Below are positions 33,658 to 43,356 of a stretch of DNA of 64,000 bases, piece by piece (the stretch's first letter is position 1; each line of letters begins with the position of its first letter). Origin of the DNA: an uncultured Clostridia bacterium (GTDB lineage Bacteria; Bacillota; Clostridia; Lachnospirales; Lachnospiraceae); contig CAMWKO010000001.1 of the NCBI GenBank assembly GCA_947174885.1, positions 274,203-338,202 of the forward strand, in the 5' to 3' direction. The notes under the pieces were generated by a model. That model searched no databases. It was not told the origin of the DNA and saw only the letters and a program-made list of their open reading frames with translations. The position numbers and the translations under genes were made by a program.

Positions 33658-33738
33658 GATTATATCAAAAAATGCCATAGCTTTGCTGTGTTGCAGGGTA
33701 TTTGAATAAAAAGTTTTGTTAAAATTAAGGAGGAAAGT

Positions 33739-35496
33739 ATGTTTTTAGAAAGAGTAAACTCCCCGGAGGATGTAAAGAAATTATCTGTTGAAGAATTATC
33801 AGTACTTAGTGATGAAGCCAGAAAAGCATTGCTTACAAAGCTTAGTGAGCATGGCGGGCATATAGGTCCAAATCTTGGTCTTGTAGAGGTGACGGTTGCG
33901 CTTCATTATGTATTTAATTCTCCGGTAGACAAGATTGTTTATGATGTTTCTCATCAGAGTTATATACATAAAATGCTTACAGGACGTAAAGAGGCATTTC
34001 TAAATTCAGAAAGATATGATGATGTGTCTGGATATTCTAACCCCGATGAAAGTGCACATGACCATTTTACAATCGGACACACATCTACATCGGTAAGTCT
34101 TGCATGTGGACTGGCAAAAGCAAGAGATTTAAAAAATGAAAGATATAATGTTATTGCATTAATCGGTGATGGCTCTCTTAGCGGCGGAGAGGCATTAGAA
34201 GGTTTAAATAATGCAGTAGAGCAGGGAACTAACATGATTGTTATTGTAAATGACAATGAAATGTCCATTGCAGAAAATCATGGTGGGATGTATGGCAATC
34301 TTAGAAAGCTTAGAGAAACTAACGGTGAGGCAGAGTGTAATTTATTTAAGGCAATAGGCTTTGAATATTATTATGTTGGCGATGGTCATAACTTTAATGA
34401 ATTATTACCTGTATTAGAAAAGGTTAAGGATACTGACAGACCGGTACTAATTCATATCCACACTATAAAAGGTAAGGGTTTTGCACCTGCTGAGCTGAAT
34501 AAGGAAATATGGCATTGGGGTATGCCGTTTGAACTTGAAACAGGTAAGTCAAAGTTTGATTTTGGCAGTGAAGAGGATTATGCCGGTTTAACAGCCGAGT
34601 ATTTACTGGACAAAATGAAAAGTACACCTGAATTAGTAGCTATCACTTCAGGCACTCCTACGGTATTTGGTTTTACAAAGGATAGAAGGCAGAAAGCAGG
34701 AAAGCAGTTTGTAGATGTAGGTATTGCGGAGGAACATGCAGTAGCATTAGCTTCAGGTATTGCAAAAAATGGTGGTAAGCCTGTATACGGCGTATATGCT
34801 ACATTTATTCAACGTACATATGATCAGTTATCACAGGATTTGTGTGTAAATAACAATCCTGCCCTTATACTTGTATTTGCGGCATCTGTATATGGAATGA
34901 ATGATGTAACACACTTGGGCTTATATGATATAGCGATGATGAGCAATATACCAAATCTTGTATATCTTGCACCTGCTACAAAGGAAGAATACTTTGCAAT
35001 GTTGGAATGGGGAATCCATCAGAATGAGCATCCTGTAGCCATAAGGGTACCTGCCATGGGAGTTATTTCATCAGGTATGGCAGATAATACGGACTATTCA
35101 GTAATAAATAAATATCAGGTTACCAGAAAAGGCAGTGATGTAGCTGTGGTAGCATTGGGAGATTTCTATCAGATGGGTGAAACCATTTGTGACAGCTTAT
35201 CAGAAAAGTATGGAATTAATGCCACACTTATTAATCCAAAGTTCATTACAGGCTTAGACACAGAGCTTTTAGAAGAATTAAAAGTAAATCATAAGCTTGT
35301 CGTTACATTGGAGGATGGTATTTTAGAGGGCGGCTTTGGTCAGAAGCTTGCAAGCTACTATGGTGTAGATTCCATAAAGGTTAAGAACTATGGTATTAAA
35401 AAGAGTTTTCCTGACAGATACAATCCTGAAGAACTTTTAAAGGAAAATGGAATTTCTGTAGAGCAGATAGTGGAAGAAATAGGCAACTTATTGTAA
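33739..35496 (+). CDS. 1-deoxy-D-xylulose-5-phosphate synthase-like thiamine enzyme
   Basis: 585 residues, shorter than typical Dxs (about 620). HGGHIGPNLGLVEVTVALHY, VSHQSYIHKMLTGR and IGHTSTSVSLACGLAKARD follow the Dxs plan; IGDGSLSGGEALEGLNNA begins the thiamine diphosphate GDG...N motif; VGIAEEHAVALASGIA holds the catalytic Glu of the pyrimidine-binding domain. Several positions differ from housekeeping Dxs, such as SNPDESAHDHF in place of the usual K-R-E-S segment and AEEHAV for AEQHAV. It could be the cell's isoprenoid DXS or a paralogous acyloin synthase or transketolase. It stands alone, with AGGAGGAAA before the ATG. Confidence 0.8.
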   Translation: MFLERVNSPEDVKKLSVEELSVLSDEARKALLTKLSEHGGHIGPNLGLVEVTVALHYVFNSPVDKIVYDVSHQSYIHKMLTGRKEAFLNSERYDDVSGYSNPDESAHDHFTIGHTSTSVSLACGLAKARDLKNERYNVIALIGDGSLSGGEALEGLNNAVEQGTNMIVIVNDNEMSIAENHGGMYGNLRKLRETNGEAECNLFKAIGFEYYYVGDGHNFNELLPVLEKVKDTDRPVLIHIHTIKGKGFAPAELNKEIWHWGMPFELETGKSKFDFGSEEDYAGLTAEYLLDKMKSTPELVAITSGTPTVFGFTKDRRQKAGKQFVDVGIAEEHAVALASGIAKNGGKPVYGVYATFIQRTYDQLSQDLCVNNNPALILVFAASVYGMNDVTHLGLYDIAMMSNIPNLVYLAPATKEEYFAMLEWGIHQNEHPVAIRVPAMGVISSGMADNTDYSVINKYQVTRKGSDVAVVALGDFYQMGETICDSLSEKYGINATLINPKFITGLDTELLEELKVNHKLVVTLEDGILEGGFGQKLASYYGVDSIKVKNYGIKKSFPDRYNPEELLKENGISVEQIVEEIGNLL

Positions 35497-35560
35497 GATA
35501 TTGTTATTAATACTAATAAAACAAAAAATTGAAGCTGAATGATAATCTATTCTGTTATAG

Positions 35561-35634
35561 GGTTTCCGTATTTTTATTTTGAATAATAAAGTATTACTGC
35601 TTTTACTACTAACAAAATAAAAGATATGGAAACT
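35561..35634. repeat. Dispersed palindrome family, copy 3 (diverged)
   Basis: The left arm GTTTCCGTATTTTTATTTTG pairs imperfectly with CAAAATAAAAGATATGGAAAC. The interior is unrelated to other copies. It lies between the DXS-like and metallophosphoesterase genes. Confidence 0.65.
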
Positions 35635-35667
35635 CAGAATTCTATTATAGTGAAAGGATAAAAAATT

Positions 35668-36858
35668 ATGAGAAACTTTTTTTCGGTCATGGTAATGATG
35701 GTTGTATTAGGTGGATTTATTGGTGTGTACAGTTATTTCTTTTTTAGAAGAATTTTACATAATTTTAAAGCTCCGGTACAAAAAAGGAGTATTAAACTGG
35801 TACTTATATTAGTGGCATTAATATTTACTGTGCTTTGTATTAATATATTTTCCTTTTCTGCAATCATAATTCTGCATCTTGTAATTATAGCTATGGTTGT
35901 AGACATAGTTAATCTTATCATAAAAAAGATTATGAACGAGAAATACAATAGCGTAAAGGTCATGAAAATATGGAAAATGATTCATGGACTGGGTATTATC
36001 CCTGTTATAATATCAGCCGTTTTGATGATATACGGATATTACAACATGAATCATGTAGTTGAAACAGATTACAGACTTTATTCTGATAAGACTATAACAG
36101 CCGAAGCTGACGGTACTTATAGAATAGCTTTACTTGCAGATTTACATTATGGAGTTTCTATAGATGATGAAGAACTTTTAAGAGTCTGCAATGAAATTAG
36201 TAAACAGAATCCCGATATGGTTGTTCTTTGTGGTGACATAGTAGATGAAAACACTACTAATGAGAAGATGAAAACAGTATTTTCCACGCTAGCTACAATA
36301 GAAAATAAGTATGGTATATTTTATGTATATGGAAATCATGACAGACAGCTTTACAACAGTCAGGATAAAAGGGCTTATACAGAGGCTGAACTGGCAGATT
36401 ATATTAAGAGCTGTGGCATTAAAATATTACAGGATGAAGTATATTCTGTAAATGATGAGTTTACAATTATTGGAAGAGAGGATAGCTCTTACAATGGTGG
36501 AGGAAATGCTTTATTAGCAGCTGCCGGAAAGAGAAAAGAATTATCAGAGCTTATGGAGGGTGTAGATAAAGATGATTTTATTCTTGTACTAGACCATCAG
36601 CCTAAGGAATATAAAGAGAATGAAGCTAATGGTACGGATTTATTGCTGTCAGGACATACACATGGCGGACAAATCTGGCCGGGAAACATAATATTCAATA
36701 TATTAAAATTTGATGATGCGGTATATGGTGAAACAGTAGGAGAAAATGGCAACTTTAGAGCATTTGTGACTTCGGGCGTAGCAGGCTGGGGATATCCTGT
36801 TAAAACAGCCGCACCGGCAGAATATGTGATTATTGACATTACGACTGATAATAACTAG
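35668..36858 (+). CDS. Membrane-anchored metallophosphoesterase (YkuE/YaeI-like)
   Basis: 396 residues. Helices near 7-27, 42-60, 65-83 and 105-125 place the C-terminal domain outside. The calcineurin-like core follows from about 150: LLADLHYG (first metal Asp and His), VVLCGDIVDE, VYGNHDRQ, LDHQP and LLSGHTHGGQIWPG, a complete set of metal ligands. Such proteins are phosphodiesterases or phosphatases acting on lipid-linked or wall substrates; Bacillus YkuE and E. coli YaeI (lipid pyrophosphatase-like) are the nearest named relatives I can offer. The substrate is not readable. It is preceded by GAAAGGA and repeat copy 3. Confidence 0.87.
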   Translation: MRNFFSVMVMMVVLGGFIGVYSYFFFRRILHNFKAPVQKRSIKLVLILVALIFTVLCINIFSFSAIIILHLVIIAMVVDIVNLIIKKIMNEKYNSVKVMKIWKMIHGLGIIPVIISAVLMIYGYYNMNHVVETDYRLYSDKTITAEADGTYRIALLADLHYGVSIDDEELLRVCNEISKQNPDMVVLCGDIVDENTTNEKMKTVFSTLATIENKYGIFYVYGNHDRQLYNSQDKRAYTEAELADYIKSCGIKILQDEVYSVNDEFTIIGREDSSYNGGGNALLAAAGKRKELSELMEGVDKDDFILVLDHQPKEYKENEANGTDLLLSGHTHGGQIWPGNIIFNILKFDDAVYGETVGENGNFRAFVTSGVAGWGYPVKTAAPAEYVIIDITTDNN

Positions 36859-36885
36859 ACAGGCAATAATACAAAAGGATATAAT
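36856..36885 (+). promoter_or_regulatory. Promoter for the MoxR operon
   Basis: TAGACA at 36856, an 18-base spacer and TATAAT at 36880. The -35 box includes the stop codon of the preceding gene. Confidence 0.6.
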
Positions 36886-36945
36886 GGCAGAAAATACCTG
36901 TTGTAAGATTATATTATTATGAATAAAAGATTTTAAGGAGACAAT

Positions 36946-37878
36946 ATGGAAAAAAGAGTAGAGCAATTACTTAATAATATTGGTAAAATCATTGTAGGTA
37001 AGGAGGAAACCATAAAGAATATTGTAGCTGCACTTCTGTGTAATGGTCATGTGCTGATAGAGGATGTGCCGGGTGTAGGTAAGACCAGATTGGTTTCAGC
37101 TTTGGCTGCATCACTAAACGGGAAATTTAACAGAATACAGCTGACACCTGATATTATGCCATCTGACATTGTAGGTTTTAGTACACCTGACAGGAATACA
37201 GGTGAACTGAAATACCATGAGGGTGTGGCAGTATGCAATTTTCTGTTGGCAGATGAAATTAACAGAGCTTCTTCAAAATCACAGTCTGCTCTTTTAGAGG
37301 TAATGGAGGAGCATCAGATTACAATCGATGGAAAAACCATTGTTTTACCATCGCCTTTTATGGTACTTGCTACACAAAATCATATTGAAACTTATGGAAC
37401 ATATCATCTTCCGGAGGCTCAAATGGATAGGTTTATAATGAGGGTATCTATGGGTTATCCAACAAAGAGTGAAGAAAAGCAGATTTTAGAGTATCAGAGT
37501 AAGCCGATAAGTGAGCTTTCTAATGTAATGAATACCGAGGATATTATAGAACTGCAAAAGGAAGTAGAGGATGTTAAGGTTACGGAAAAGTTAAAGGATT
37601 ATATTGTAAATATTGTAGAGTTTACAAGAAATTCACCGGATATTACATTAGGCATAAGCCCAAGAGGAAGTATTGCTTTATATAAGGCTTCTAAGGCAAT
37701 GGCATTTATGGAAGACAGAGAGTATGTTTTGCCGGATGATATAAAAAAGATAGCAAAGAATGTACTTGCTCACAGAATTATATTATCTGCAAATGGACGA
37801 GCTAATTTCAAGGATGAAACAGAAGTTATTGACTATGTTTTAAATATGGTAGAGGTGCCTGTAGCTAATGAAGTTTAA
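36946..37878 (+). CDS. MoxR-family AAA+ ATPase
   Basis: 310 residues after AAGGAG. Walker A is VPGVGKTRLV (41-50); LTPDIMPSDIVGF and FLLADEINRASSKSQSALLE (Walker B with the MoxR-type NRA) follow, then VLATQNHIETYGTYHLPEAQ-MDRF with the sensor and arginine finger. MoxR ATPases act as chaperones that mature or switch on partner proteins, often with von Willebrand-type or transglutaminase-type partners. The next gene overlaps by 11 bases and is a DUF58 protein, its standard partner. Cytoplasmic. Confidence 0.95.
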   Translation: MEKRVEQLLNNIGKIIVGKEETIKNIVAALLCNGHVLIEDVPGVGKTRLVSALAASLNGKFNRIQLTPDIMPSDIVGFSTPDRNTGELKYHEGVAVCNFLLADEINRASSKSQSALLEVMEEHQITIDGKTIVLPSPFMVLATQNHIETYGTYHLPEAQMDRFIMRVSMGYPTKSEEKQILEYQSKPISELSNVMNTEDIIELQKEVEDVKVTEKLKDYIVNIVEFTRNSPDITLGISPRGSIALYKASKAMAFMEDREYVLPDDIKKIAKNVLAHRIILSANGRANFKDETEVIDYVLNMVEVPVANEV

Positions 37879-39046
37879 GATATATCCTAAATCAATATTT
37901 GGTTATTTCGGAATAATAGTATTATTTAGATTTATAAGCTTATTTGTGGATGCAAATTTAGGTATGACCCTGTTTGTGTCTTTTTGTGTAATACTTTGTT
38001 TATCTGTAATATTGTTATGTATTAATTATAGCTTTATAAAGGTGGATAGTCACAATTCAGATATGAAGGTATTGAAAAATGAGTATGTGGACTACAGGGT
38101 AAAAGTATCCTCAAGGCTTCCCATCAGTTTTTGCTTTGTAGAGCTTAAAATGAAAGTACAGGAGTATTTGAAAATACAGGGAGATGACCATTATATTGCC
38201 ATGGTAGACAGAGAGAACCCTATGTTTGCAAATTTCAAATATAAGGCAGCAGTTTTTGGAAGTGATACATTAGCTTTGGATTATTGTATGGTGCATGATT
38301 TTATGGGAGTTATTGCAATAAGAAAAAAAGTAAAGGTAAGTGAGACAAATGTTAAAACACTGCCCAGATATACGGAGAACTGCTATAGTAGAGATACAAT
38401 GATATTCAGTAAATACATAGCAGATTTTGATGATAGTGAGGAGATTAATAGCGGGCTTACTACAACCTCAGGATTTCCGGGCTATGAGCATCGTGAATTT
38501 GTCGAGGGAGATTCTTTGAAGCGTGTTAATTATAAAATATCTGCTAAAAAAGACAAGCTTATGGTGCGTTTAGACGAACCGGTATCATCATTACGTCTTG
38601 CAGTTATATTAGATAACATTTCCTCAAATGACAGATTTATGGATGAAACCACCATAGAGGGAATGATGTCCTATGTAGGATGTCTCATGAATAATAAGAT
38701 AACTGTCGAGGTATATTTTAATGCAGACAGTAAGAAACAGATGTATTCTATTACCACGGAGAGAGATTTTGGTGATTTTGTTGATATGGTTGGAAATACC
38801 TGCTTTTATGAGAAGAATAATATTAAGAATAATAGTGTAAATGATTATGAAATATATAAAAGCTCAAGACTTTCTTCTATAGTGATTTTCTCGGCTAATG
38901 GTGATACTGCCAAAAAGATAGTGGAGAATACGAAAATTCCATACCATATTATTACACCAAACAAAAGCATTTCAGGTAATGAAATATTTTATATAGACAG
39001 TAATCTGAGTATAAGTTCGGGAGGTGTAAAGGTTGAAAGAAATTAA
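37868..39046 (+). CDS. DUF58 membrane protein of the MoxR operon
   Basis: 392 residues. Two N-terminal membrane helices (about 8-28 and 32-52) lead to a soluble part. The DUF58 signature is GYEHREFVEGDSLKRVNYKI followed by SAKKDKLMVRLDEP (near 210-240); a von Willebrand-like fold comes after it (LAVILDN with an acidic site). DUF58 proteins accompany MoxR ATPases and are thought to be their partner or scaffold. Overlaps with both neighbours (11 and 14 bases) indicate tight coupling in a three-gene operon. Biochemical role unknown. Confidence 0.9.
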   Translation: MKFKIYPKSIFGYFGIIVLFRFISLFVDANLGMTLFVSFCVILCLSVILLCINYSFIKVDSHNSDMKVLKNEYVDYRVKVSSRLPISFCFVELKMKVQEYLKIQGDDHYIAMVDRENPMFANFKYKAAVFGSDTLALDYCMVHDFMGVIAIRKKVKVSETNVKTLPRYTENCYSRDTMIFSKYIADFDDSEEINSGLTTTSGFPGYEHREFVEGDSLKRVNYKISAKKDKLMVRLDEPVSSLRLAVILDNISSNDRFMDETTIEGMMSYVGCLMNNKITVEVYFNADSKKQMYSITTERDFGDFVDMVGNTCFYEKNNIKNNSVNDYEIYKSSRLSSIVIFSANGDTAKKIVENTKIPYHIITPNKSISGNEIFYIDSNLSISSGGVKVERN

Positions 39047-41255
39047 AGAAAACTTTAAACAATCATTTCCGGCTTTGTTCTATGGAATAGTAGTGACTAT
39101 TGTTACGATGATACCATATATACCTAGCAATTATATAGTTATTTTTATATCGGTACTCTGTATATGTCTTATCTATTTTGCCTTATTCAGGCTAAGTGAA
39201 AAGAAAAGAAAAAGGGTATGTATGTTACTGTATCTTATATCCTTTGCTGTAATTATTGCAGGATTTAGGATATCTATAAGTGGTACAGGCTTTTATATGT
39301 GGCTGCTCACTGGATATGACTATAATGTAATGTTTATGCCATATATTATTCTTTTATTTATAGCCTGCATATTATTTTATGGAACATCTTCCTTCTATTT
39401 TACAAATTTTTATTATAGGGGCTACATAATGATATTTATGTTGCTTATTCCTATTGCATTGTATTACAAGATGATTGAAAGTGTTCCGGTGATCTATATT
39501 ATTGCAGTAGTAGTTTCACTAATGTTTTTGTATATTTCACATATACAAAAGAGAAATATTTCAGGAATTAAAATAAAATATAACAATGCTCTTGGTAAGT
39601 TTACAGCAGTTGTTTTAGTTATACTTATAGTTGTTGCAGCTGTGACGCCAAAATCAGAGGTAGCTCAATACAGGGATATATTTGATGAAGTTATTGCAAT
39701 GAATCCGTTTTCAAACCGTAACATTAATACGATAAGCCGTGTATCTGACAGGTCGGCAGCAGCAGGTTATGGATATTTGAATCAGAACAGACTTTTATAT
39801 ACAGTTAATGCATATGAGCCTTTGTACTTTAGAAGAAGCTCCTTTGCAAAATATGAGGGTGATTATTTTGTTAATGACTTTATTTTGCCGGTAAATAATT
39901 GGGATAATGAAACAATAGATTATAATATGCGTGAGTATTATGAAAAGATGTCTGCATTATATGAGTTGTATCCATATGTATTTGAGAAATATGGTATAGG
40001 CAAAGAGGATATTCCAAATGTTACGGAAGAGAGTATGAATGCAGTTATTGAACCAAAGAGGTTTGATGCGAATTATTTCCTTGGAACCGTCAGAACATAT
40101 AGTATAGATACAAGAAATGAATATAGGAATAGTAAGGTTACAAGAGATAATAACGGATGTTTAAAATTTGAAAGCGGAGGTTCTGTAGGTAATGGCAGCT
40201 ATACTATTGAATATTATAGGGATATAGCAAGAAACAGTAATGAAATATTAAATTTTGCAAGCAAATTTACTATTAATGAATACTGTAATTTTATAAATGA
40301 ATTATCTGATTTAAGTATGAAAAATACAGATGGATATTCTATATGGTTATATAATATTGTTTCTACAATCAATAGTGCTATGTACTACAATGAATATAAT
40401 AGCAGCTACTCAGAAAGACTGAGTGAGCTTGCCATGGAAATTACAAGAGATTGTACAACTGATTATGAAAAGGCGGTTGTTTTGGAAAATTATTTCAGAG
40501 AAAATAATTATGTATATAATATTTCCTATGAGCCGGAGGAAGATACTATAGAATATTTTGTATTTAACTCAAAGGAAGGCAGTTGCAGAGATTATGCTAC
40601 TGCCATGACACTTATGGCACAGGCTGTAGGATTATGTGCAAGATATACAGAGGGTTTTGTGTGCCGTAATACCTATAGTGATGGTACTTATTATATTACT
40701 GCCGGAAATTCTCACGCATATGTGGAGGTATATATTCCGGGGTATGGTTTTACCGTATTTGAGCCTACAGTAGCAGGTGCAGGAAATGAAACGGAGGGTG
40801 TAATTTCGCAAACTATATCAGGATTATCTGATGTAATTGAGTTAACGGGAGATAAAATACTGTATTTCCTCATAGGAGTTGTAATTTTAGTATTATTTAT
40901 TATACTGTTTAATATTTTATTTACTGAAAAAATCAAAAATAAAATAATGGTAATCAGATGTAAAAAATCAGACAAGCCTACAGAAAAGGTATATAGATAT
41001 ATACAGAAAATATTTGGTGCATATACAGATATCCCTATAGAAAATATGACACCGGAGGAAGTAATGAAATTTGTAAGAGAAAGATTTAATATGGATATAT
41101 CGGAAGTGATTTCAAAGATTGAGATAAATTCTTATGGTGATGGAAATGAAAAAATATCAGAGGAATTTATTTTAAGTATGCCTGAAATGAAGATGAATGT
41201 AAAGGAGCATATAAAGGCAGAAATTAAAAATATGGAAAAATTAGAGGGAAAATAA
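39033..41255 (+). CDS. Membrane transglutaminase-like protein of the MoxR operon
   Basis: 740 residues from TTG 39033, placed 7 bases after GGGAGG. Six or seven helices occupy residues 12-210. The extracytoplasmic part contains a transglutaminase/papain-like core: EGSCRDYATAMTLMAQAVGL with the catalytic Cys, AGNSHAYVEVYIPGYGF with His, and FEPTV with Glu where Asp is common. A last helix near 610-632 and a cytoplasmic tail of about 100 residues (DUF4129-like position) follow. This is the TgpA-like architecture that goes with MoxR and DUF58. It may crosslink or cleave envelope proteins; the true substrate is unknown. Confidence 0.9.
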   Translation: MKEIKENFKQSFPALFYGIVVTIVTMIPYIPSNYIVIFISVLCICLIYFALFRLSEKKRKRVCMLLYLISFAVIIAGFRISISGTGFYMWLLTGYDYNVMFMPYIILLFIACILFYGTSSFYFTNFYYRGYIMIFMLLIPIALYYKMIESVPVIYIIAVVVSLMFLYISHIQKRNISGIKIKYNNALGKFTAVVLVILIVVAAVTPKSEVAQYRDIFDEVIAMNPFSNRNINTISRVSDRSAAAGYGYLNQNRLLYTVNAYEPLYFRRSSFAKYEGDYFVNDFILPVNNWDNETIDYNMREYYEKMSALYELYPYVFEKYGIGKEDIPNVTEESMNAVIEPKRFDANYFLGTVRTYSIDTRNEYRNSKVTRDNNGCLKFESGGSVGNGSYTIEYYRDIARNSNEILNFASKFTINEYCNFINELSDLSMKNTDGYSIWLYNIVSTINSAMYYNEYNSSYSERLSELAMEITRDCTTDYEKAVVLENYFRENNYVYNISYEPEEDTIEYFVFNSKEGSCRDYATAMTLMAQAVGLCARYTEGFVCRNTYSDGTYYITAGNSHAYVEVYIPGYGFTVFEPTVAGAGNETEGVISQTISGLSDVIELTGDKILYFLIGVVILVLFIILFNILFTEKIKNKIMVIRCKKSDKPTEKVYRYIQKIFGAYTDIPIENMTPEEVMKFVRERFNMDISEVISKIEINSYGDGNEKISEEFILSMPEMKMNVKEHIKAEIKNMEKLEGK

Positions 41256-41285
41256 GAGTTTAGGATAATAGGTTATAAAATACTT

Positions 41286-41326
41286 AATAAACTGATAAAC
41301 TATATTTATAAGTTTATCAGTTTATT
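41286..41326. terminator. Terminator after the MoxR operon
   Basis: A 16-bp perfect stem (AATAAACTGATAAACT and its complement) with a 9-base loop, ending in TTTATTCCTT. The opposing PilZ gene ends 44 bases further, so it may serve both directions. Confidence 0.75.
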
Positions 41327-41369
41327 CCTTCTTTAAGAATTAGTATATTTTATTTTAGTTTTTGTAAAC

Positions 41370-41726
41370 TCAGGATTTATTTTCAGCAAGACTATTTTCA
41401 AAATCATCAAAAATAAAGTTAAGTATTGGTGCTAATCCAATAAACTCACAACCATAGTACATAAAGTCTTCATGTTTTTCAGTTCTGACAATCTGAACTA
41501 CAGTATAAAGGCTTGATTCTTTGTTACCGAGGTTAATTTTGGCGTTGAAGTAGTATCCTACAGGGAGGATAGCTTCAGATTCAAAACCAATTCCGTTTTT
41601 TGAGATATTGACTACATGAATAGGTGCATCAATATTTCCAATAAGTACATTATCCTGTTTGAAAAGATTGGATATATTAAGTGACATATCAACAGGAAGT
41701 CGTTTGCTTCTTCTTTTATCTACCAT
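41370..41726 (-). CDS. PilZ-domain protein (predicted c-di-GMP receptor)
   Basis: 118 residues. The start at 41726 is chosen because AAGGAGA lies 5-6 bases upstream; a longer frame adds nine residues over that site. The RxxxR motif (RRSKR, residues 4-8) and the N-x-S-x-x-G motif (VNISKNGIGF) of c-di-GMP binding are both present, followed by the PilZ beta-barrel and YYGCEFIGL. It has no other domain, so it would act as a stand-alone adaptor that transmits c-di-GMP level to a partner, for instance in envelope or glycan synthesis. No diguanylate cyclase is in the window. Confidence 0.88.
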   Translation of the reverse strand: MVDKRRSKRLPVDMSLNISNLFKQDNVLIGNIDAPIHVVNISKNGIGFESEAILPVGYYFNAKINLGNKESSLYTVVQIVRTEKHEDFMYYGCEFIGLAPILNFIFDDFENSLAENKS

Positions 41727-42088
41727 AAAAATCTCCTTATGTGTTAGGTACATGCCTATTATAGGAATTAAAATTATTTAGCAATATTATACATAATTAC
41801 CTCATGATAATCAAGAAAATTATAACAAATTCATTAATTTTACAAATGTAGAATTAATTAGAGGTTACATATTTCTATATTTAGCTTCAAAAAGTCTTGT
41901 TTCAAAAGGCAATATAGACATCTTGCACAAAAAGCTACAGATAAAAGTGAACTTTTATCTGTAGCTTTTTGAAGCTAAATATAAAAAATACAGAAACTTA
42001 AGTACAATTTTTATTGCAACGTATTTTTTGCTTTGATATACTTGCAATAATATGTAAGGAGAAGTTATTATTAACAACTATAAAAATA
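41727..42088. other. Intergenic region between divergent PilZ and acyltransferase genes
   Basis: This 362-bp AT-rich stretch holds repeat copy 4 (41862-41999) with an inserted 20-bp hairpin, and a TAAGGAGA at 42056 that is 26 bases from the chosen ATG of the next gene. No other gene or clear promoter is seen. Confidence 0.5.
41862..41999. repeat. Dispersed palindrome family, copy 4, split by an inserted hairpin
   Basis: The outer arms (TATTTCTATATTTAGCTTCA on the left, TGAAGCTAAATATAAAAAAT on the right, then ACAGAAACT) match the family imperfectly. The loop word CAAAAAGTCTTGTTTCAA is in the reverse orientation to copies 6 and 7. About 70 bases are added inside, including a near-20-bp perfect hairpin (AAAGCTACAGATAAAAGT with complement, 41930-41969). 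Confidence 0.7.
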
Positions 42089-43261
42089 ATGGAAAAGAAG
42101 AGAAATATAGAGATTGATATAGTAAAAGGTCTGGGAATTATTCTTATGGTAATGGGACATTGTAATTTCCCGTATTCTAAATTTATATATCTGTTTCATA
42201 TGTCGGTTTTTTTTATTGCCAGTGGTTATTTACAAAAGGAGGAATATTCTGAAGATATAGCCGGGATAAAAATTTATGTATGGCGGAAACTAAAGACTCT
42301 TTGGCTGCCATATTTTATTTTCAATACAATTTTTGTGTTGTTAAATAATATTTTTATATATATGAATATCTATACAGATAATCCGCTGATACTGACAAAT
42401 GCAGGTGAAAATATTATGGGATTATCTGAAAGGTTTACATGGGGTATGACTGTAACAAATATAGTAAAGAGTTTTTTCTTTTTAGGAGGAACCAATATGG
42501 GAGTAGCGTTCTGGTTTCTTAGGGCATTGTTTGCAGCATCAGTGATAATGTGTATGTTGGAATATATTTTAAAAAGAATTATATATGGAAATAAACATAC
42601 CGTGAATAACGAAACAGATAAAAATATTATTGTGTTAATAACAGAAATGCTGATAGCAATGATGTTGTTGACAGTCGGATGTTTTATTACAAGGAGTGGG
42701 ATAAATGCAAGAAATATTCCTGTATTTCTTACGTCATATTTTTTTATGGTCAGTGGCAGACTGTTTAAAGTAATAGAAGAAAAAACAGCAAAAAGTCTTA
42801 CATTAAAAAAATCATTTTCAGTTGCACTTTATATTGGAGTTATATTGATATCACTGGCTATACTGATAATATTTAATAATTTTACGACAATAGATTTATC
42901 AAGAAATAAATATACAGGTATAATTTCAATGATAATAGTTTCATATGCGGGCTGGATTTTAATGATGTTTACGGCAAAGCTGATAAAGCATTTAAATCTT
43001 TGTAAAATTCTGGTAATATGTGGACAAAATTCATTAGCTGTCATGATATTGCATATTTTATGTTTTAAACTGGTAAGCCTTATTCAGGTGCTTATATATA
43101 ATGAGCCGTGTTATATGCTGGCTTCATTTCCGGTGCTTAAAACTACAAACGGATGGTGGATTGCTTATACGATATGCGGAGTTGCCATACCTGTAACGCT
43201 TAACAAAATAAGAAGAATGGTTACAAGGTCAAAAAAGATGACTCTTGAAACCAAGAAATAA
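42089..43261 (+). CDS. Acyltransferase-3 family membrane protein (sugar O-acetylase-like)
   Basis: 390 residues from ATG 42089; an upstream TTG frame lacks family sequence. IEIDIVKGLGIILMVMGHCN is the family's first helix with its conserved His (MGH), and KFIYLFHMSVFFIASGYL the second; about ten helices follow. These enzymes carry acetyl or other acyl groups across the membrane to extracytoplasmic sugars. It is similar in plan to the N-terminal domain of the protein at 2921-5743. The ribosome site is poor near the ATG; TAAGGAGA is 26 bases away. Substrate unknown. It stands between PilZ and purC, outside the main glycan locus. Confidence 0.82.
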   Translation: MEKKRNIEIDIVKGLGIILMVMGHCNFPYSKFIYLFHMSVFFIASGYLQKEEYSEDIAGIKIYVWRKLKTLWLPYFIFNTIFVLLNNIFIYMNIYTDNPLILTNAGENIMGLSERFTWGMTVTNIVKSFFFLGGTNMGVAFWFLRALFAASVIMCMLEYILKRIIYGNKHTVNNETDKNIIVLITEMLIAMMLLTVGCFITRSGINARNIPVFLTSYFFMVSGRLFKVIEEKTAKSLTLKKSFSVALYIGVILISLAILIIFNNFTTIDLSRNKYTGIISMIIVSYAGWILMMFTAKLIKHLNLCKILVICGQNSLAVMILHILCFKLVSLIQVLIYNEPCYMLASFPVLKTTNGWWIAYTICGVAIPVTLNKIRRMVTRSKKMTLETKK

Positions 43262-43327
43262 AAATACTCAAAATGCATAAAAGATAAAGAAAAATATATA
43301 AAAGTTATATCAACAAAAAGATTTTAT

Positions 43328-43356
43328 TTGCTTTTGCCATATCATTGAGTTATAAT
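43328..43356 (+). promoter_or_regulatory. Promoter of the pur operon
   Basis: TTGCTT at 43328, a 17-base spacer and TATAAT at 43351. The transcript would start near 43362, where a 7-bp hairpin (CTGCGTA/TACGCAG, 43362-43381) forms its 5' end. The remaining 30 bases before purC are too short for a purine riboswitch. Confidence 0.65.
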
